The position numbers and the translations under genes are program-made. The notes beneath the pieces were generated by a model. It was not told the DNA's origin and did not search any database. It was given only the letters and a program-made list of their open reading frames with translations. Shown one piece after another: positions 27,471-36,705 of a stretch of DNA of 64,000 bases (within the stretch, counting starts at the first letter, position 1; each line of letters opens with the position of its first letter). This stretch comes from Clostridium formicaceticum (GTDB lineage Bacteria; Bacillota; Clostridia; Peptostreptococcales; Natronincolaceae), in assembly GCF_001854185.1 (NCBI RefSeq), contig NZ_CP017603.1, positions 1,860,001-1,924,000 of the forward strand. The letters are read 5' to 3'.

Positions 27471-28709
27471 ATGAATTTCGTTGAACAATGTAAAACATTA
27501 AAAAAAGCAGCTCAGGTTTTAGTCAGTATAGATACAAAGTCAAAAAATGAAGCGTTACGACAAGTGGCCATCAGCTTAAATCAACATACAGATTATATTT
27601 TACAGGAAAATGCTAAAGACATCGAAAATGCCAAAAAGAATGGGATGAAGGAAAGTCTTATTGACCGTTTGCGGCTAACCAAAGATAGAATACAAGGAAT
27701 GGTGGACAGTATTGCTACCATCATTGATTTGAAGGATCCAGTATGGAAAAGTAACGATGTATGGACTTTGGAAAATGGTTTAACCATTAGTAAAATGACA
27801 GTGCCTATAGGGGTAATTGGTATCATTTATGAATCAAGACCTAATGTAACAGTAGATGCTTTTTCTTTAACTTTGAAGAGTGGAAATTGTATTCTGCTAA
27901 GGGGAAGTTCTACTTCTATTCATTCCAATAGAGCATTAGTATATGCTATTAAAGAAGGATTAAAAAACAGTGATGTATCTCAAGAGGTGATCGGGTTTGT
28001 TGATGATACAGATCGAGGCATTGTCAAGGAAATGTTAACCTTAAATGAATATATTGACTTAATTATTCCTAGAGGTGGTAAGGATTTAATTGATTTTGTC
28101 GTAAAAAATGCTACGGTACCTACGATAGAGACGGGTGTAGGAAATTGCCATATCTTTGTAGACGAAGATACTGACTTAGAAAAAGCTATCGATATTATCG
28201 AAAATGCTAAAGTACAGCGTCCAGGGGTTTGTAATGCTTGTGAAACCTTATTGGTGCATGAAAAAGTTGCTGAGGTGTTGTTACCTAAGTTATATGACCG
28301 TATAGGAAGCAAGGTAGAAATTCGTGGCTGTGCAGCAGTACAAAAATGGATAGATGTAAAGAAGGCAACGGATGAAGACTGGGCAGAAGAATATTTAGAT
28401 TATATTTTAGCAGTAAAATTGGTAAAAGATATAGATGAGGCTATTGAACATATTAACCAGTATGGCACGAAACATTCAGAGGCAATTTTGACAGAAAATT
28501 TTACTCATGCCAACACCTTCTTAAGACAAGTGGATGCTGCTGCGGTCTACGTCAACGCTTCTACTAGATTTACAGACGGAGGAGAATTTGGTTTTGGAGG
28601 AGAAATGGGTATTAGCACCCAGAAAATGCATGCTAGAGGGCCTATGGGATTAAATGAGCTGGTAACAGTAAAGTATACCATTGTGGGTAATGGACAAATT
28701 AGAGGATAG
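27471..28709 (+). CDS. proA: Gamma-glutamyl phosphate reductase
   Basis: It performs the second step of proline synthesis, reducing gamma-glutamyl phosphate to glutamate-5-semialdehyde with NADPH. The 412-residue protein is of the aldehyde dehydrogenase fold. Signatures are GVIGIIYESRPNVTVDAF, the catalytic Cys254 in GVCNACETLLV, and NASTRFTDGGEFGFGGEMGI. ATG at 27471 follows AAAGGAGTGG; the frame is open further upstream, but that part is the terminator T-run. It is the first gene of proA-proB-proC, an order different from the common proBA. Confidence 0.97.
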   Translation: MNFVEQCKTLKKAAQVLVSIDTKSKNEALRQVAISLNQHTDYILQENAKDIENAKKNGMKESLIDRLRLTKDRIQGMVDSIATIIDLKDPVWKSNDVWTLENGLTISKMTVPIGVIGIIYESRPNVTVDAFSLTLKSGNCILLRGSSTSIHSNRALVYAIKEGLKNSDVSQEVIGFVDDTDRGIVKEMLTLNEYIDLIIPRGGKDLIDFVVKNATVPTIETGVGNCHIFVDEDTDLEKAIDIIENAKVQRPGVCNACETLLVHEKVAEVLLPKLYDRIGSKVEIRGCAAVQKWIDVKKATDEDWAEEYLDYILAVKLVKDIDEAIEHINQYGTKHSEAILTENFTHANTFLRQVDAAAVYVNASTRFTDGGEFGFGGEMGISTQKMHARGPMGLNELVTVKYTIVGNGQIRG

Positions 28710-28720
28710 AGGGATGAAAA

Positions 28721-29515
28721 ATGATGAAGGAGCTTATCAATAACAGCAAAAAAATTGTTATTAAAATTGGCAGTAATACATTAGCAAATCAAGATGGTAC
28801 AATATGCAAATCTTTTTTACAAAATCTAAGTAAACAGGTAAGTTGCTTAAAGGAAGAAGGGAAACAAGTTGTCATCGTATCTTCAGGAGCAAGAATTGCT
28901 GGTGTAGCAACCTTAGCAAAATGGATGCGAAAAGAAGATATCCATTATAAGCAGGCATTATGTGCTATCGGACAGGTGGAGTTGATGGATGCCTACAGAA
29001 GAGTTTTTGAAGAAGAGCATATTCATATTGGACAGATGCTGTTAACAAGAGATGACTTTTTAGATCCACATCGAACGCTAAATATAAGAAATACGCTTTT
29101 TACTTTAGTAGATGAGGGTGTAGTTCCTATTATCAATGAAAATGATACTGTAAGTGTGGAAGAAATAAAAATTGGAGATAATGATACCTTAGCGGCTTTG
29201 ACAACAAACCTTTGGAATGCAGATCTTCTTATTCTTTTTAGTGATATTGACGGTATTTATAATAAGAATCCGAAAACCTATGCAAATGCTGAACTTATAG
29301 AGGAAGTCACTGATATTGATGAACTGTTAAAAACCATTGAAATTGGAACAGTAAATGATTTTGGTACAGGGGGGATTGCTACAAAAATAGAAGCTGCTAA
29401 GAAGGTAAATACCTATGGGATACCTATGATTCTGGCGAATGGAAAAAAGGAAAATATTTTATTAAGATTATTAGATGGTACGGAAAAAGCAACAGTATTT
29501 TTGGTGAATAATTAA
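28721..29515 (+). CDS. proB: Glutamate 5-kinase, short form without PUA domain
   Basis: It performs the first committed step of proline synthesis, phosphorylating the gamma-carboxyl of glutamate. The 264-residue amino-acid kinase fold has KIVIKIGSNTLANQDGT, VIVSSGARIAGV, INENDTVSVEEIKIGDND and FGTGGIATKIEAAK. It stops after the kinase domain. The longer form of about 365 residues has a C-terminal PUA domain, absent here as in many clostridia. Two adjacent ATG codons are possible starts, after GAGGGATGAAAA. It lies 11 bases after proA. Feedback inhibition by proline resides in the kinase domain in known enzymes. Confidence 0.96.
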   Translation: MMKELINNSKKIVIKIGSNTLANQDGTICKSFLQNLSKQVSCLKEEGKQVVIVSSGARIAGVATLAKWMRKEDIHYKQALCAIGQVELMDAYRRVFEEEHIHIGQMLLTRDDFLDPHRTLNIRNTLFTLVDEGVVPIINENDTVSVEEIKIGDNDTLAALTTNLWNADLLILFSDIDGIYNKNPKTYANAELIEEVTDIDELLKTIEIGTVNDFGTGGIATKIEAAKKVNTYGIPMILANGKKENILLRLLDGTEKATVFLVNN

Positions 29516-29528
29516 AGAGGTGATTCAT

Positions 29529-30341
29529 TTGCAACAAAAAATTGGATTTATTGGCACCGGCAACATGGCGGGAGCGATGATAAAGGGATTAACCAACAAG
29601 TTCTCTGAGATTTATAAGCATGTTTATGTTACAGATAAAAACCTAAAAAAAGCTGAAGACATGTGCAAAGAACTTCATATTAACTTATGTGAAAACAATA
29701 TAGAGATTATAAAAAAGGCTAAAATCTTGATTATAGCAGTAAAGCCTAATGTATATGGAGATGTACTGCAGGAAATAAAAGATGTTATTACCAAGGAACA
29801 TATTATTGTTTCTATTGCTGCTGGTATATCTATAAAATATATAGAAGGATTCTTTTCACAACCTATAAAAATTATTAGAACAATGCCAAATACCCCTGCT
29901 TTTGTAGGAGAGGGTATGACAGCGATAACACCGAATAAAGAAGTGACTGATGAAGAATTAGACACTGTTTTGTCTATATTTGAAAGCATAGGCAAGACAG
30001 ACGTCATAGATGAAAAGTTAATGGACACGGTGACAGCCATTAGTGGTAGTAGTCCTGCCTATGTCTATTTGTTTATAGAAGCTTTGGCTGATGGGGGGGT
30101 GCTTCAAGGTTTATCACGGGAAAAGGCCTATACCTATGCTGCTCAAGCTGTATTGGGGGCTGCCAAGATGGTGCTGGAAACAGGTAAGCATCCAGGAGAA
30201 CTAAAGGACAATGTCTGTTCTCCTGGAGGAACCACGATAGAGGCGGTATACACACTAGAAAAAAATCATTTTAGAGGAACGATTATAGAGGCTATGGAGG
30301 CTTGTACAGAAAAAGCACGGAAAATGGCAAATAATAAATAA
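29529..30341 (+). CDS. proC: Pyrroline-5-carboxylate reductase
   Basis: It performs the last step of proline synthesis, reducing pyrroline-5-carboxylate with NAD(P)H. The 270-residue protein has an N-terminal Rossmann fold (KIGFIGTGNMAGAMIKG), IRTMPNTPAFVGEGMTAI, and the C-terminal dimerisation domain with AISGSSPAYVYLFIEALADGG and the signature SPGGTTIEAV. TTG at 29529 is chosen because AAAGAGGTG ends six bases before it; an in-frame GTG at 29520 lies within that site. It is 13 bases after proB. All three proline genes are therefore under one T-box. Confidence 0.97.
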   Translation: MQQKIGFIGTGNMAGAMIKGLTNKFSEIYKHVYVTDKNLKKAEDMCKELHINLCENNIEIIKKAKILIIAVKPNVYGDVLQEIKDVITKEHIIVSIAAGISIKYIEGFFSQPIKIIRTMPNTPAFVGEGMTAITPNKEVTDEELDTVLSIFESIGKTDVIDEKLMDTVTAISGSSPAYVYLFIEALADGGVLQGLSREKAYTYAAQAVLGAAKMVLETGKHPGELKDNVCSPGGTTIEAVYTLEKNHFRGTIIEAMEACTEKARKMANNK

Positions 30342-30367
30342 AAAAAAGCGCTATAGGCGCTTTTTTT
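30341..30367. terminator. Bidirectional terminator proC / pyrI
   Basis: AAAAAAAGCGC/GCGCTTTTTTT with five-base loop. Confidence 0.92.
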
Positions 30368-30794
30368 ATAGACGATATTCAGTTAGTTCTTCGCAATAAT
30401 TACATTTATATTGAATTTTGCCATTAGGTACTAAAGTAAACTCTGGCTCAGCATAATCGTCTATACAAGTAATACATCGTGGATTTTTACATTTAAATAA
30501 ACCTGAAACTTTTTTTGGTATTTCAATCGCCTTTTTCTCTATTGTTCTATCATTTTCAATAATATTAATGGTAATATTAGGGTCGATTAAGCCCAATATG
30601 GTTAGATCAATGTCAATATAATCTTGTATTTTGATAATGTCTTTTTTACCCAGCTTCTTGCTGGGCACCTTCATCAACAAAACCACTGGTGTATCGATTT
30701 TATCTAAACTAAGTTTTTCAAAGATTTTTAAACCCTTACCAGAGCTGATATGATCAATCACAATACCTTTTTGAATACTGGTTACCTTTAACAT
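30366..30794 (-). CDS. pyrI: Aspartate carbamoyltransferase regulatory subunit
   Basis: It is the regulatory chain of ATCase, which binds nucleotides and transmits allosteric control to PyrB. The 142-residue protein has an N-terminal allosteric domain ([20 protein letters not shown]) and a C-terminal zinc domain with four cysteines, CKNPRCITC and YKCNYCEE. It overlaps the pyrB stop by seven bases, so the two are coupled. A pyrBI pair with a regulatory chain is common in clostridia but absent from Bacillus. Confidence 0.96.
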   Translation of the reverse strand: MLKVTSIQKGIVIDHISSGKGLKIFEKLSLDKIDTPVVLLMKVPSKKLGKKDIIKIQDYIDIDLTILGLIDPNITINIIENDRTIEKKAIEIPKKVSGLFKCKNPRCITCIDDYAEPEFTLVPNGKIQYKCNYCEELTEYRL

Positions 30795-31723
30795 GATTCA
30801 ACCACCCCCAAAAGTAGTGCCATTAAGGCCATTCTTGCATATACCCCTAATTTTGCTTGTTCAAAATATTTACCTCTAGGGTCAATATCAACATCATAAC
30901 TGATTTCGTTTACTCGTGGCAATGGGTGAAGCACCAAAAGGTCTTCTTTTGCATGTTCTAATTTATCTTTATTTAAAATATAACTATCCTTTAACTTGAT
31001 ATAATCTTCTTCATTAAAGAATCTTTCTCTTTGAATCCTTGTCATGTAAAGAATGTCTATTTCATGCATATGGGTTTCAAGACAGTGGGTTTCTATAATT
31101 TCAACATCATGGTTTTGCAAAATATCATTTTTAAGATGATAGGGAATTTTTAACTCAGGAGGAGAAATCAATACAAAGCTTATATTAGGATATCTACTCA
31201 AGGTCTTTAAAAGAGAATGAACAGTACGACCAAATAATAGGTCACCACAAAAAGCTACTTTTAGATTTTTGATTTCGCCCTTGTAGTGTTGAATGGTAAT
31301 AAGATCTGTTAAAGTTTGGGTAGGATGCTGATGTCCGCCATCACCGCCATTGATCATGGGTACAGTAGCATATTGAGAAGCTAATTTAGGCGCACCTTCT
31401 CTTGGATGGCGCATTACTAAAATATCTGCATAATCATCTAGGACGCGGATGGTATCTGCGATACTTTCACCTTTTTGTACAGAACTGGTGGCTGCATCAG
31501 AAAAACCTAAAACATTACCACCCATTCTCAGCATAGCAGATTCAAAGCTTAAACGGGTGCGGGTACTAGCCTCATAAAATAAAGTACCTAATATTTTTCC
31601 TTTGCATATTTCTGCGTATTGCGCTGGATGATGATAAATATTTAATCCTAGATCAATAATTCGTTGAATTTCTTCTAGTGTTAAATCATTAGGGTCAATC
31701 AAGTGTCTACCTTGCAAACTCAT
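30788..31723 (-). CDS. pyrB: Aspartate carbamoyltransferase catalytic subunit
   Basis: It makes carbamoyl aspartate from carbamoyl phosphate and aspartate, the first committed pyrimidine step. The 311-residue protein has the carbamoyl phosphate site [37 protein letters not shown] and the aspartate-side [23 protein letters not shown] is seven bases before the ATG. The operon here is only pyrBI; the other pyr genes must be elsewhere. Control is by the PyrR-type leader upstream. Confidence 0.97.
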   Translation of the reverse strand: MSLQGRHLIDPNDLTLEEIQRIIDLGLNIYHHPAQYAEICKGKILGTLFYEASTRTRLSFESAMLRMGGNVLGFSDAATSSVQKGESIADTIRVLDDYADILVMRHPREGAPKLASQYATVPMINGGDGGHQHPTQTLTDLITIQHYKGEIKNLKVAFCGDLLFGRTVHSLLKTLSRYPNISFVLISPPELKIPYHLKNDILQNHDVEIIETHCLETHMHEIDILYMTRIQRERFFNEEDYIKLKDSYILNKDKLEHAKEDLLVLHPLPRVNEISYDVDIDPRGKYFEQAKLGVYARMALMALLLGVVESC

Positions 31724-31740
31724 TTTTATGCCTCCCTGTT

Positions 31741-31766
31741 TTAAATTTGGGAGTTTTCCACTCCCT
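31741..31766 (-). promoter_or_regulatory. Hairpin after second PyrR loop (SD control?)
   Basis: GGGAGT/ACTCCC stem, loop five bases, followed by AAATTTAAA and not a T-run. The ACTCCC arm could pair with the pyrB ribosome binding site (GGGAGG), so the second site may act on translation. Confidence 0.4.
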
Positions 31767-31794
31767 TTTTAGTCTCCCCGGACTAAATTAAAGG
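31764..31794 (-). promoter_or_regulatory. PyrR binding loop 2
   Basis: The minus strand reads AGTCCGGGGAGACT, the same consensus, in CCTTTAATTT/AAAAAGG arms. It is 39 bases upstream of the pyrB start-proximal hairpin region. Confidence 0.85.
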
Positions 31795-31799
31795 TATAA

Positions 31800-31833
31800 C
31801 ATAAATAAAACCCTTGCAGTCAGACTGAAGGGC
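31800..31833 (-). terminator. Attenuator terminator between the PyrR loops
   Basis: On the minus strand GCCCTTCAG pairs with CTGCAAGGG and is followed by TTTTATTTAT. Confidence 0.75.
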
Positions 31834-31872
31834 ATACCAAACAAAGCAACCATTTGAAAAACCTGGCAACTT

Positions 31873-31904
31873 CCCTTTTCAGTCTCACAGGACAGAGTTA
31901 AAGG
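31873..31904 (-). promoter_or_regulatory. PyrR binding loop 1
   Basis: The minus strand reads TCCTGTGAGACT, matching UCCNGNGAGRYU, enclosed by CCTTTAACTC and CTGAAAAGG arms. Confidence 0.85.
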
Positions 31905-32037
31905 TCTTATTTATTTTCTTAAATATATCATTAAGAAAATTAAAAGTCAATAGATATAGATTCAACATAATAGAAGGAAATAGGTAAATTATGTAGAATA
32001 CTTCTTCAAGGAAATAATTTATAAGAGGTGTCGATAG

Positions 32038-33558
32038 ATGTACGGATTATCTTTAGAAGAGCTTTACAATTTTTTAGTAGAAGAGGCAGATATGCCTCCT
32101 TTTATGGAATATAACGAAAATATTAACTTAGTTCCTGCGTCAAATGTCGAATATAGAGACAAAATTCGTGGTGCCTTAGTGAGTTTGGCCATAGGCGATG
32201 TGTATGGCAGTTATTTAGAGGGCCAGCTTTCAAGGGAAGTAGAATATATTAACAATTTTTTAAAGGGCGATCGCTATGCTGTTTCACTAAATATTACGGA
32301 TGATACAGAGATGACCATTATGTTAGCAGAATCCCTTATTATCCATCAAGGTTTTTACCCAGAAGATATGGCCAACAGATTTGTAAGACAATCCATTACC
32401 CAGATGGGTAATACCATTAAAGAGTTTATTTATAATTATCGTGATAGAAAAACCCCCTGGTACAAAAGCGGTGTAGAGTCCGCTGGAAACGGTGCTGTTA
32501 TGCGCTGCGCTCCTATAGCTTTGATTAACTATGGGGATTTTATCTCTTTGAAAATAATGGCAGGTATTCAATCCGCTATCACCCACATGGACCAAATGGC
32601 CATTGCCTCTAGTATTGCCCATGGTACGGCGATTGCTTACTTAATGAACTTACCTCCCTTCAGCTTAAAGGAAAAGGAAGACTTATGTAAGTTTATAGCT
32701 ACATGCGGGAAAAGTATTAAAGGTATAGAAACAAATGTTTATCGTACTAGGGAGAATAATCAAATTGCTAATTTATATACAAGACTGAATATAGAATTAA
32801 TGGAGGCGGTTCAAAAAGATTTAGACGTGGATGAGACAAGAGAGCGATGGGGGAGTGGTGCTTATGTGCTGGAATCTCTGCCCTATGGGTTATTGGTCTT
32901 TTTAAATAGCCCCAATGACTATGAAAAAATATTGAAACAATGCCTAATGGCAAGAGATACAGATACAGTAGCCAGTTTAGCGCTGACACTAGCAGGTGCT
33001 TATTTAGGTTTTAATCATATCCCTAAAGGCTATATTAATAAATTGAAAAACCTTGAAGAAATATTGGCCTTAGCGGATCGCCTATTTGAGTTATCTTTAA
33101 AAAACAGAAGCAATAATCCCTATAGGCGAATGAGAGAAAATATTAGTGAATCAAAATCTCAGGATGAAATCGATAAATTGATGTGGAAGGGTATTAAATA
33201 CAACAAGCAAGAACATTATCAACAATCTGTAAAATACTTTGAAGACTTAATTGTACAGCACCCAGAGGCAAAGAAAAATGAGAGAATAAAGCTTCACATT
33301 ATTGAAGCTTATGAAGGCTTAGGCACAAAACTTTTAAAAGAAGAGGCCTATGAAGAAGCTTTGAAATATTTTAAAAAAGCATTGGCCTATGACTTAAATC
33401 ATCCTATCATTTTGTGTGATTTAGCTATTACCTATTTAAACCTAGATGATTTAAATAAGGCAGAAAAATATGCACGACGTTCTGTGGAGATAGCACCAGA
33501 GTATGAGATAGGCAGGGAAGTACTTGAGGCAATTACCAGCATTAAAAGAAAGAGTTAA
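32038..33558 (+). CDS. ADP-ribosylglycohydrolase fused to TPR repeats
   Basis: The N-terminal 350 residues are the ARH/DraG fold, which removes ADP-ribose from proteins or small molecules. The metal-binding signatures are all present: GALVSLAIGDVYGS (44-57), TDDTEMT (87-93), NGAVMRCAPIAL (151-162) and RDTDTVASLALTLAGAYLG (from 306). Residues 380-500 hold tetratricopeptide repeats (YQQSVKYFEDLIVQHPEAKK; EEALKYFKKALAYDLNHPI; NKAEKYARRSVEIAPEYEI). The total length of 506 is longer than a plain DraG. The gene ends 39 bases before the LytTR regulator of the agr locus, so they are probably co-transcribed. No partner ADP-ribosyltransferase is visible. The fold is sure; the role is open. Confidence 0.88.
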   Translation: MYGLSLEELYNFLVEEADMPPFMEYNENINLVPASNVEYRDKIRGALVSLAIGDVYGSYLEGQLSREVEYINNFLKGDRYAVSLNITDDTEMTIMLAESLIIHQGFYPEDMANRFVRQSITQMGNTIKEFIYNYRDRKTPWYKSGVESAGNGAVMRCAPIALINYGDFISLKIMAGIQSAITHMDQMAIASSIAHGTAIAYLMNLPPFSLKEKEDLCKFIATCGKSIKGIETNVYRTRENNQIANLYTRLNIELMEAVQKDLDVDETRERWGSGAYVLESLPYGLLVFLNSPNDYEKILKQCLMARDTDTVASLALTLAGAYLGFNHIPKGYINKLKNLEEILALADRLFELSLKNRSNNPYRRMRENISESKSQDEIDKLMWKGIKYNKQEHYQQSVKYFEDLIVQHPEAKKNERIKLHIIEAYEGLGTKLLKEEAYEEALKYFKKALAYDLNHPIILCDLAITYLNLDDLNKAEKYARRSVEIAPEYEIGREVLEAITSIKRKS

Positions 33559-33597
33559 ACAACACAATAAAGATAATTAAAAGGTAGAGGAGAACCT

Positions 33598-34365
33598 ATG
33601 AAGATTGATTTTATTGTATGTGAAGATAATCCAAAAACCAGAAAAACCATCTGCGATTGGCTAGAAACTTATATTGACCATAAAGACATTAAATTATTAG
33701 TGGCTACATCTCAGCCGGAGGAGGTTCTGTCCTTTGTTACAGAAGATGAAGCCACTAAAATTTGTCTTTTAGATATCAATTTAAATGAAAAAATCAATGG
33801 TGTAGCATTGGCTGAGAAGATAAGAAATATCAATATAAATACAAAGATTATATTTATCACTGCTTATGCGGAGTGGGCTGTGGAAAGCCTCAACAGAAAT
33901 ATAGAACCTTTTGCTTATCTGACAAAACCCTTAGACAGACAAACCTTTGACTGGCATATGAAGAGACTGCTGAAGAAAATTAAAGAGCTTCAGGATTTGC
34001 AGCTGCATCCCAATGTAGGCTTGATAAAGCTAGAAGCCTATGGTAGAACCCACTACAAGAAGGCAGAGGTGATTACCCACATAGAGACCCATCATAAGGA
34101 GGGCTATCTTACAGTACATACAATCCAGGGAGAAAAAATAATCCATAGAAGTAGATTAAATGATATGCTGCAGCTGCTTAATAAAATACAGCCCAGTATT
34201 TTTGTGCAATGCTATAAGTCTACACTGGTAAATCCTTATTATATCGAGAGTACCGATAAGAAGCAAGGGGAAATTGTACTGAAAAATGGCATACGGCTAT
34301 TTATGTCCAGAAGCAGAGAAGTACAAGAGGAAATAGATAAAAGGGTGATGGGGGAAAATTCATGA
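33598..34365 (+). CDS. LytTR response regulator (AgrA-like)
   Basis: A 255-residue response regulator: receiver domain (1-125) with acidic pair Glu9-Asp10, phospho-acceptor Asp59 (CLLDINLN) and a KPL loop, then a C-terminal LytTR DNA-binding domain (about 145-250: GYLTVHTIQGEKIIHRSRL, FVQCYKSTLVNPYYIE). SD GGTAGAGGAG precedes the ATG. The stop overlaps the start of the first AgrC-like gene by four bases. By context it receives phosphate from the AgrC kinase and should act on agrBD, whose upstream region has LytTR-like direct repeats. Confidence 0.9.
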   Translation: MKIDFIVCEDNPKTRKTICDWLETYIDHKDIKLLVATSQPEEVLSFVTEDEATKICLLDINLNEKINGVALAEKIRNININTKIIFITAYAEWAVESLNRNIEPFAYLTKPLDRQTFDWHMKRLLKKIKELQDLQLHPNVGLIKLEAYGRTHYKKAEVITHIETHHKEGYLTVHTIQGEKIIHRSRLNDMLQLLNKIQPSIFVQCYKSTLVNPYYIESTDKKQGEIVLKNGIRLFMSRSREVQEEIDKRVMGENS

Positions 34366-35234
34366 TGACGATAGATAACCTTTGCAGTGTTATAGTGATC
34401 GCCATGGAAGTTTTAATCTATATGAATTTTTTAAGATTGTTTTTAAAAATAGCTAAGAAACAATACTTAAAACTCTATTTTTTTCTTTTTGTTTCTAGTG
34501 TTATCATAGTAACCACCCACAGCAAAATCCAATATTCCCATAACTTAAAAACAGCGATAGTGCTTACAATTCATGGGTTGATGATCATGGCTGTATTAAA
34601 GACCACTGTGTTTAAAACAGTTTTTCTGTCATTGATCTATGCAGTTGTGACGTTCTTGGGAAGTGTTTTTGCTATTTTTATTATGCAGAATACATTAGGG
34701 ACTGCATTAGTAGAGATATTAAATGAACCGAGGCTATTTTTTGCTGCAAATATAGTATCCTTTTCAGTGGTAGGTTTGCTGTTATATATAATAAAATATA
34801 TTTTGTTATATAGAACCTATGGGAAGATGGTGCAGAGCAAAGCTAAAAACATCATTCTTTATATTTTGACGGTATTTTCCATGCTCTTTATCAATTATTA
34901 TACCTTCATCTATCATGTAAGTAAAATGAATATATGGGTATCTGTCTTGCATTTTATACTGGTGGCGGTCTATATTATGATTTCTCTAGATTATACTTTT
35001 TTGGAAAAGGATTTTTATTATCAGAAAATCCTCTATCAAAATCAACAGGAATATTTGACAAGGACGGAAAATTTGCTCAATGACTATCGGGAATTAAAGC
35101 ATGGATGGAAGGATTATCTGGCAGGGTTTTCTGGTTTTGTTTATGGGGAAGAGAAGGACTGGGAGGCTTTGGTAGCCTACTATGAATCGGTGGTGGAAAA
35201 GACCAAAGACTTAATCAAGGATTCCTTGTCTTGA
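34362..35234 (+). CDS. AgrC-like sensor without ATPase domain (truncated paralogue)
   Basis: 290 residues, closely similar to the first 290 of the full-length gene just downstream (both start MMTIDN, share YQKILYQNQQEYLT and YRELKHGWK). It keeps about six transmembrane helices (1-215) and the DHp helix with His247 (ELKHGWKDYLAGFSGF). It ends right after KDSL, where the paralogue continues into its catalytic domain. After the stop, 35235-35330 contains a short stretch resembling further coding sequence (GCAATGGCTAAAAAATAAAG) but no ATPase boxes. Either a decaying tandem copy or a receptor-only protein. It has a GGGGGAAA binding site and overlaps the regulator gene, so expression is plausible. 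Confidence 0.8.
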   Translation: MMTIDNLCSVIVIAMEVLIYMNFLRLFLKIAKKQYLKLYFFLFVSSVIIVTTHSKIQYSHNLKTAIVLTIHGLMIMAVLKTTVFKTVFLSLIYAVVTFLGSVFAIFIMQNTLGTALVEILNEPRLFFAANIVSFSVVGLLLYIIKYILLYRTYGKMVQSKAKNIILYILTVFSMLFINYYTFIYHVSKMNIWVSVLHFILVAVYIMISLDYTFLEKDFYYQKILYQNQQEYLTRTENLLNDYRELKHGWKDYLAGFSGFVYGEEKDWEALVAYYESVVEKTKDLIKDSLS

Positions 35235-35330
35235 ATTTGAGGATACATTGGCTGCAATGGCTAAAAAATAAAGATCTGCAAGCATACAAATACAAAAAAA
35301 GAAAGTGAGAAGGGAAATGGAAAAAGAATT

Positions 35331-36644
35331 ATGATGACAATAGACAATTTTCCCAGTGCGATAGTAATTGCCATGGAAGTTTTAATTTATATTAATGTTT
35401 TGAGACTATTTTTAAAAATACCTAAGAATAAATATATAAAATTGTACTTTTTGCTTTTCATTTCTACTGCTATAACAGTAATGATTCACAGCGAAATGCA
35501 ATATCTTTATAACTTTAAAACAGCTATAGTGCTTACAACCTATGGATTGACTACAACTGCTTTATTAAAAACAACGATTCTTAAAACCATCTTCCTGGTA
35601 TTTATCTATGCGGTTGTAGCACTATTGGGAAATGTTTTTGCTATTTTTATTATGGTGAGCACCTTAGGGGTCACAATGATAGAGATACAAAATGACACAA
35701 AGCTATTTTTTACTGCAAATCTGATATCCTTTGCGACGATTGCATTGTTGTTATATATACTAAAATATATATTATTATATAAAACCTATGGCAAGACAGT
35801 ACAGGTGAAAAGTAAGAATATTGTGTTATATATTATAACCGTGTTTTCTATGCTGTTTATTAACTTTTATACCTTCCTCTACTATGCAAATGAAATGAAT
35901 GTTTTGGTTTCTATCGTGCATATTATTCTGGTGATTGCCTATATTACCATCTCCTTAAACTATACCTTCTTAGAAAATGATTTTTACTATCAGAAAATCC
36001 TCTATCAAAATCAACAGGAATATTTGACGGTGATAGAAAACCTTCTCAATGGTTATCGGGAGTTGAAGCATGGGTGGAAAAACTATCTGACGGGGTTTTC
36101 CGGCTTTATCTACGGAGAAGAGCGGGATTGGGAGGCCTTGGTGGAATATTATGAATCGGTGGTGAAAAAAACCAAGCACTTAACCAAGGATTCTTTAACG
36201 GTGATGACCAAAATCAAGGACTATATCCTATTGGGGATGTTTATTGAGAGAATTAATGAAGCGGAGGCAAAAGAAATCAATATCAATATCAATATCAACG
36301 GTGAGGAAGTGAAGCTGGGGAAAGATTATGATTTTCAAATGGATTTAAACTTTATGCTGGGAAATTTTCTGGACAATGCCATCAGACATGCTGAAGAGGC
36401 AGAGATCCCTATCCTGTGGATTGAGATAGCCTGTGAAGAGGAGTATACCAATTTTGTCATTAAAAATACCTTCAAAAAGGAATCCATGGAGGAAAAACAA
36501 CGCTTTGACGGGGGGCATGGCTTAAGGCTGGTGACAGAAAAGGTAAAAAAATATCCCTTTATTGTCCACAGCACCATTATTGATGGAGATCTTTTTATTC
36601 AAGAATTGATTATAGAAAAACAGTCAATAGGTAGTTTGACGTAA
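35331..36644 (+). CDS. AgrC-like sensor histidine kinase
   Basis: A 437-residue peptide-receptor kinase of the HPK10 type. About six N-terminal transmembrane segments (1-215) form the receptor. The phospho-acceptor is His247 in RELKHGWKNYL. The C-terminal GHKL ATPase has FMLGNFLDNAIRHAEEA (N box) and DGGHGLRLVTEKVKKYP (G box). It should detect the cyclic peptide made from the convergent agrD by AgrB. SD AAGGGAAATGG precedes an ATGATG start like its truncated neighbour. It ends at a bidirectional terminator. Confidence 0.9.
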   Translation: MMTIDNFPSAIVIAMEVLIYINVLRLFLKIPKNKYIKLYFLLFISTAITVMIHSEMQYLYNFKTAIVLTTYGLTTTALLKTTILKTIFLVFIYAVVALLGNVFAIFIMVSTLGVTMIEIQNDTKLFFTANLISFATIALLLYILKYILLYKTYGKTVQVKSKNIVLYIITVFSMLFINFYTFLYYANEMNVLVSIVHIILVIAYITISLNYTFLENDFYYQKILYQNQQEYLTVIENLLNGYRELKHGWKNYLTGFSGFIYGEERDWEALVEYYESVVKKTKHLTKDSLTVMTKIKDYILLGMFIERINEAEAKEININININGEEVKLGKDYDFQMDLNFMLGNFLDNAIRHAEEAEIPILWIEIACEEEYTNFVIKNTFKKESMEEKQRFDGGHGLRLVTEKVKKYPFIVHSTIIDGDLFIQELIIEKQSIGSLT

Positions 36645-36683
36645 AAGCAACAGGTGTCTACATTAGACACCTGTTGCTTTTAT
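36643..36683. terminator. Bidirectional terminator agrC / agrD
   Basis: Perfect 17-bp stem AAAAGCAACAGGTGTCT with complement 36665-36681, flanked by A/T runs. Confidence 0.93.
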
Positions 36684-36705
36684 GTTTGAATAGTGTGCTA
36701 TAGGA

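Larger units (their letters stand above)
31740..31910 (-). promoter_or_regulatory. pyrBI leader with tandem PyrR-responsive attenuators
   Basis: The leader holds two PyrR binding loops, a T-tailed terminator between them and a GC-rich hairpin after the second. In the Bacillus model PyrR with UMP stabilises the anti-antiterminator loop so that the terminator forms. The remainder of the 31724-32037 gap (31911-32037) should contain the pyr promoter and that of the next gene; I see no clear boxes. Confidence 0.85.

Noticed and set aside
32323-32622. Antisense frames inside the ADP-ribosylglycohydrolase gene
   Set aside because: They lie opposite conserved catalytic motifs of a clear gene and show no features of their own.
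35235-35330. A sequencing frameshift as the reason for the short AgrC copy
   Set aside because: No frame between 35235 and 35330 contains the catalytic ATPase domain, and the next gene starts within 100 bases, so restoring the frame would not give a full kinase.
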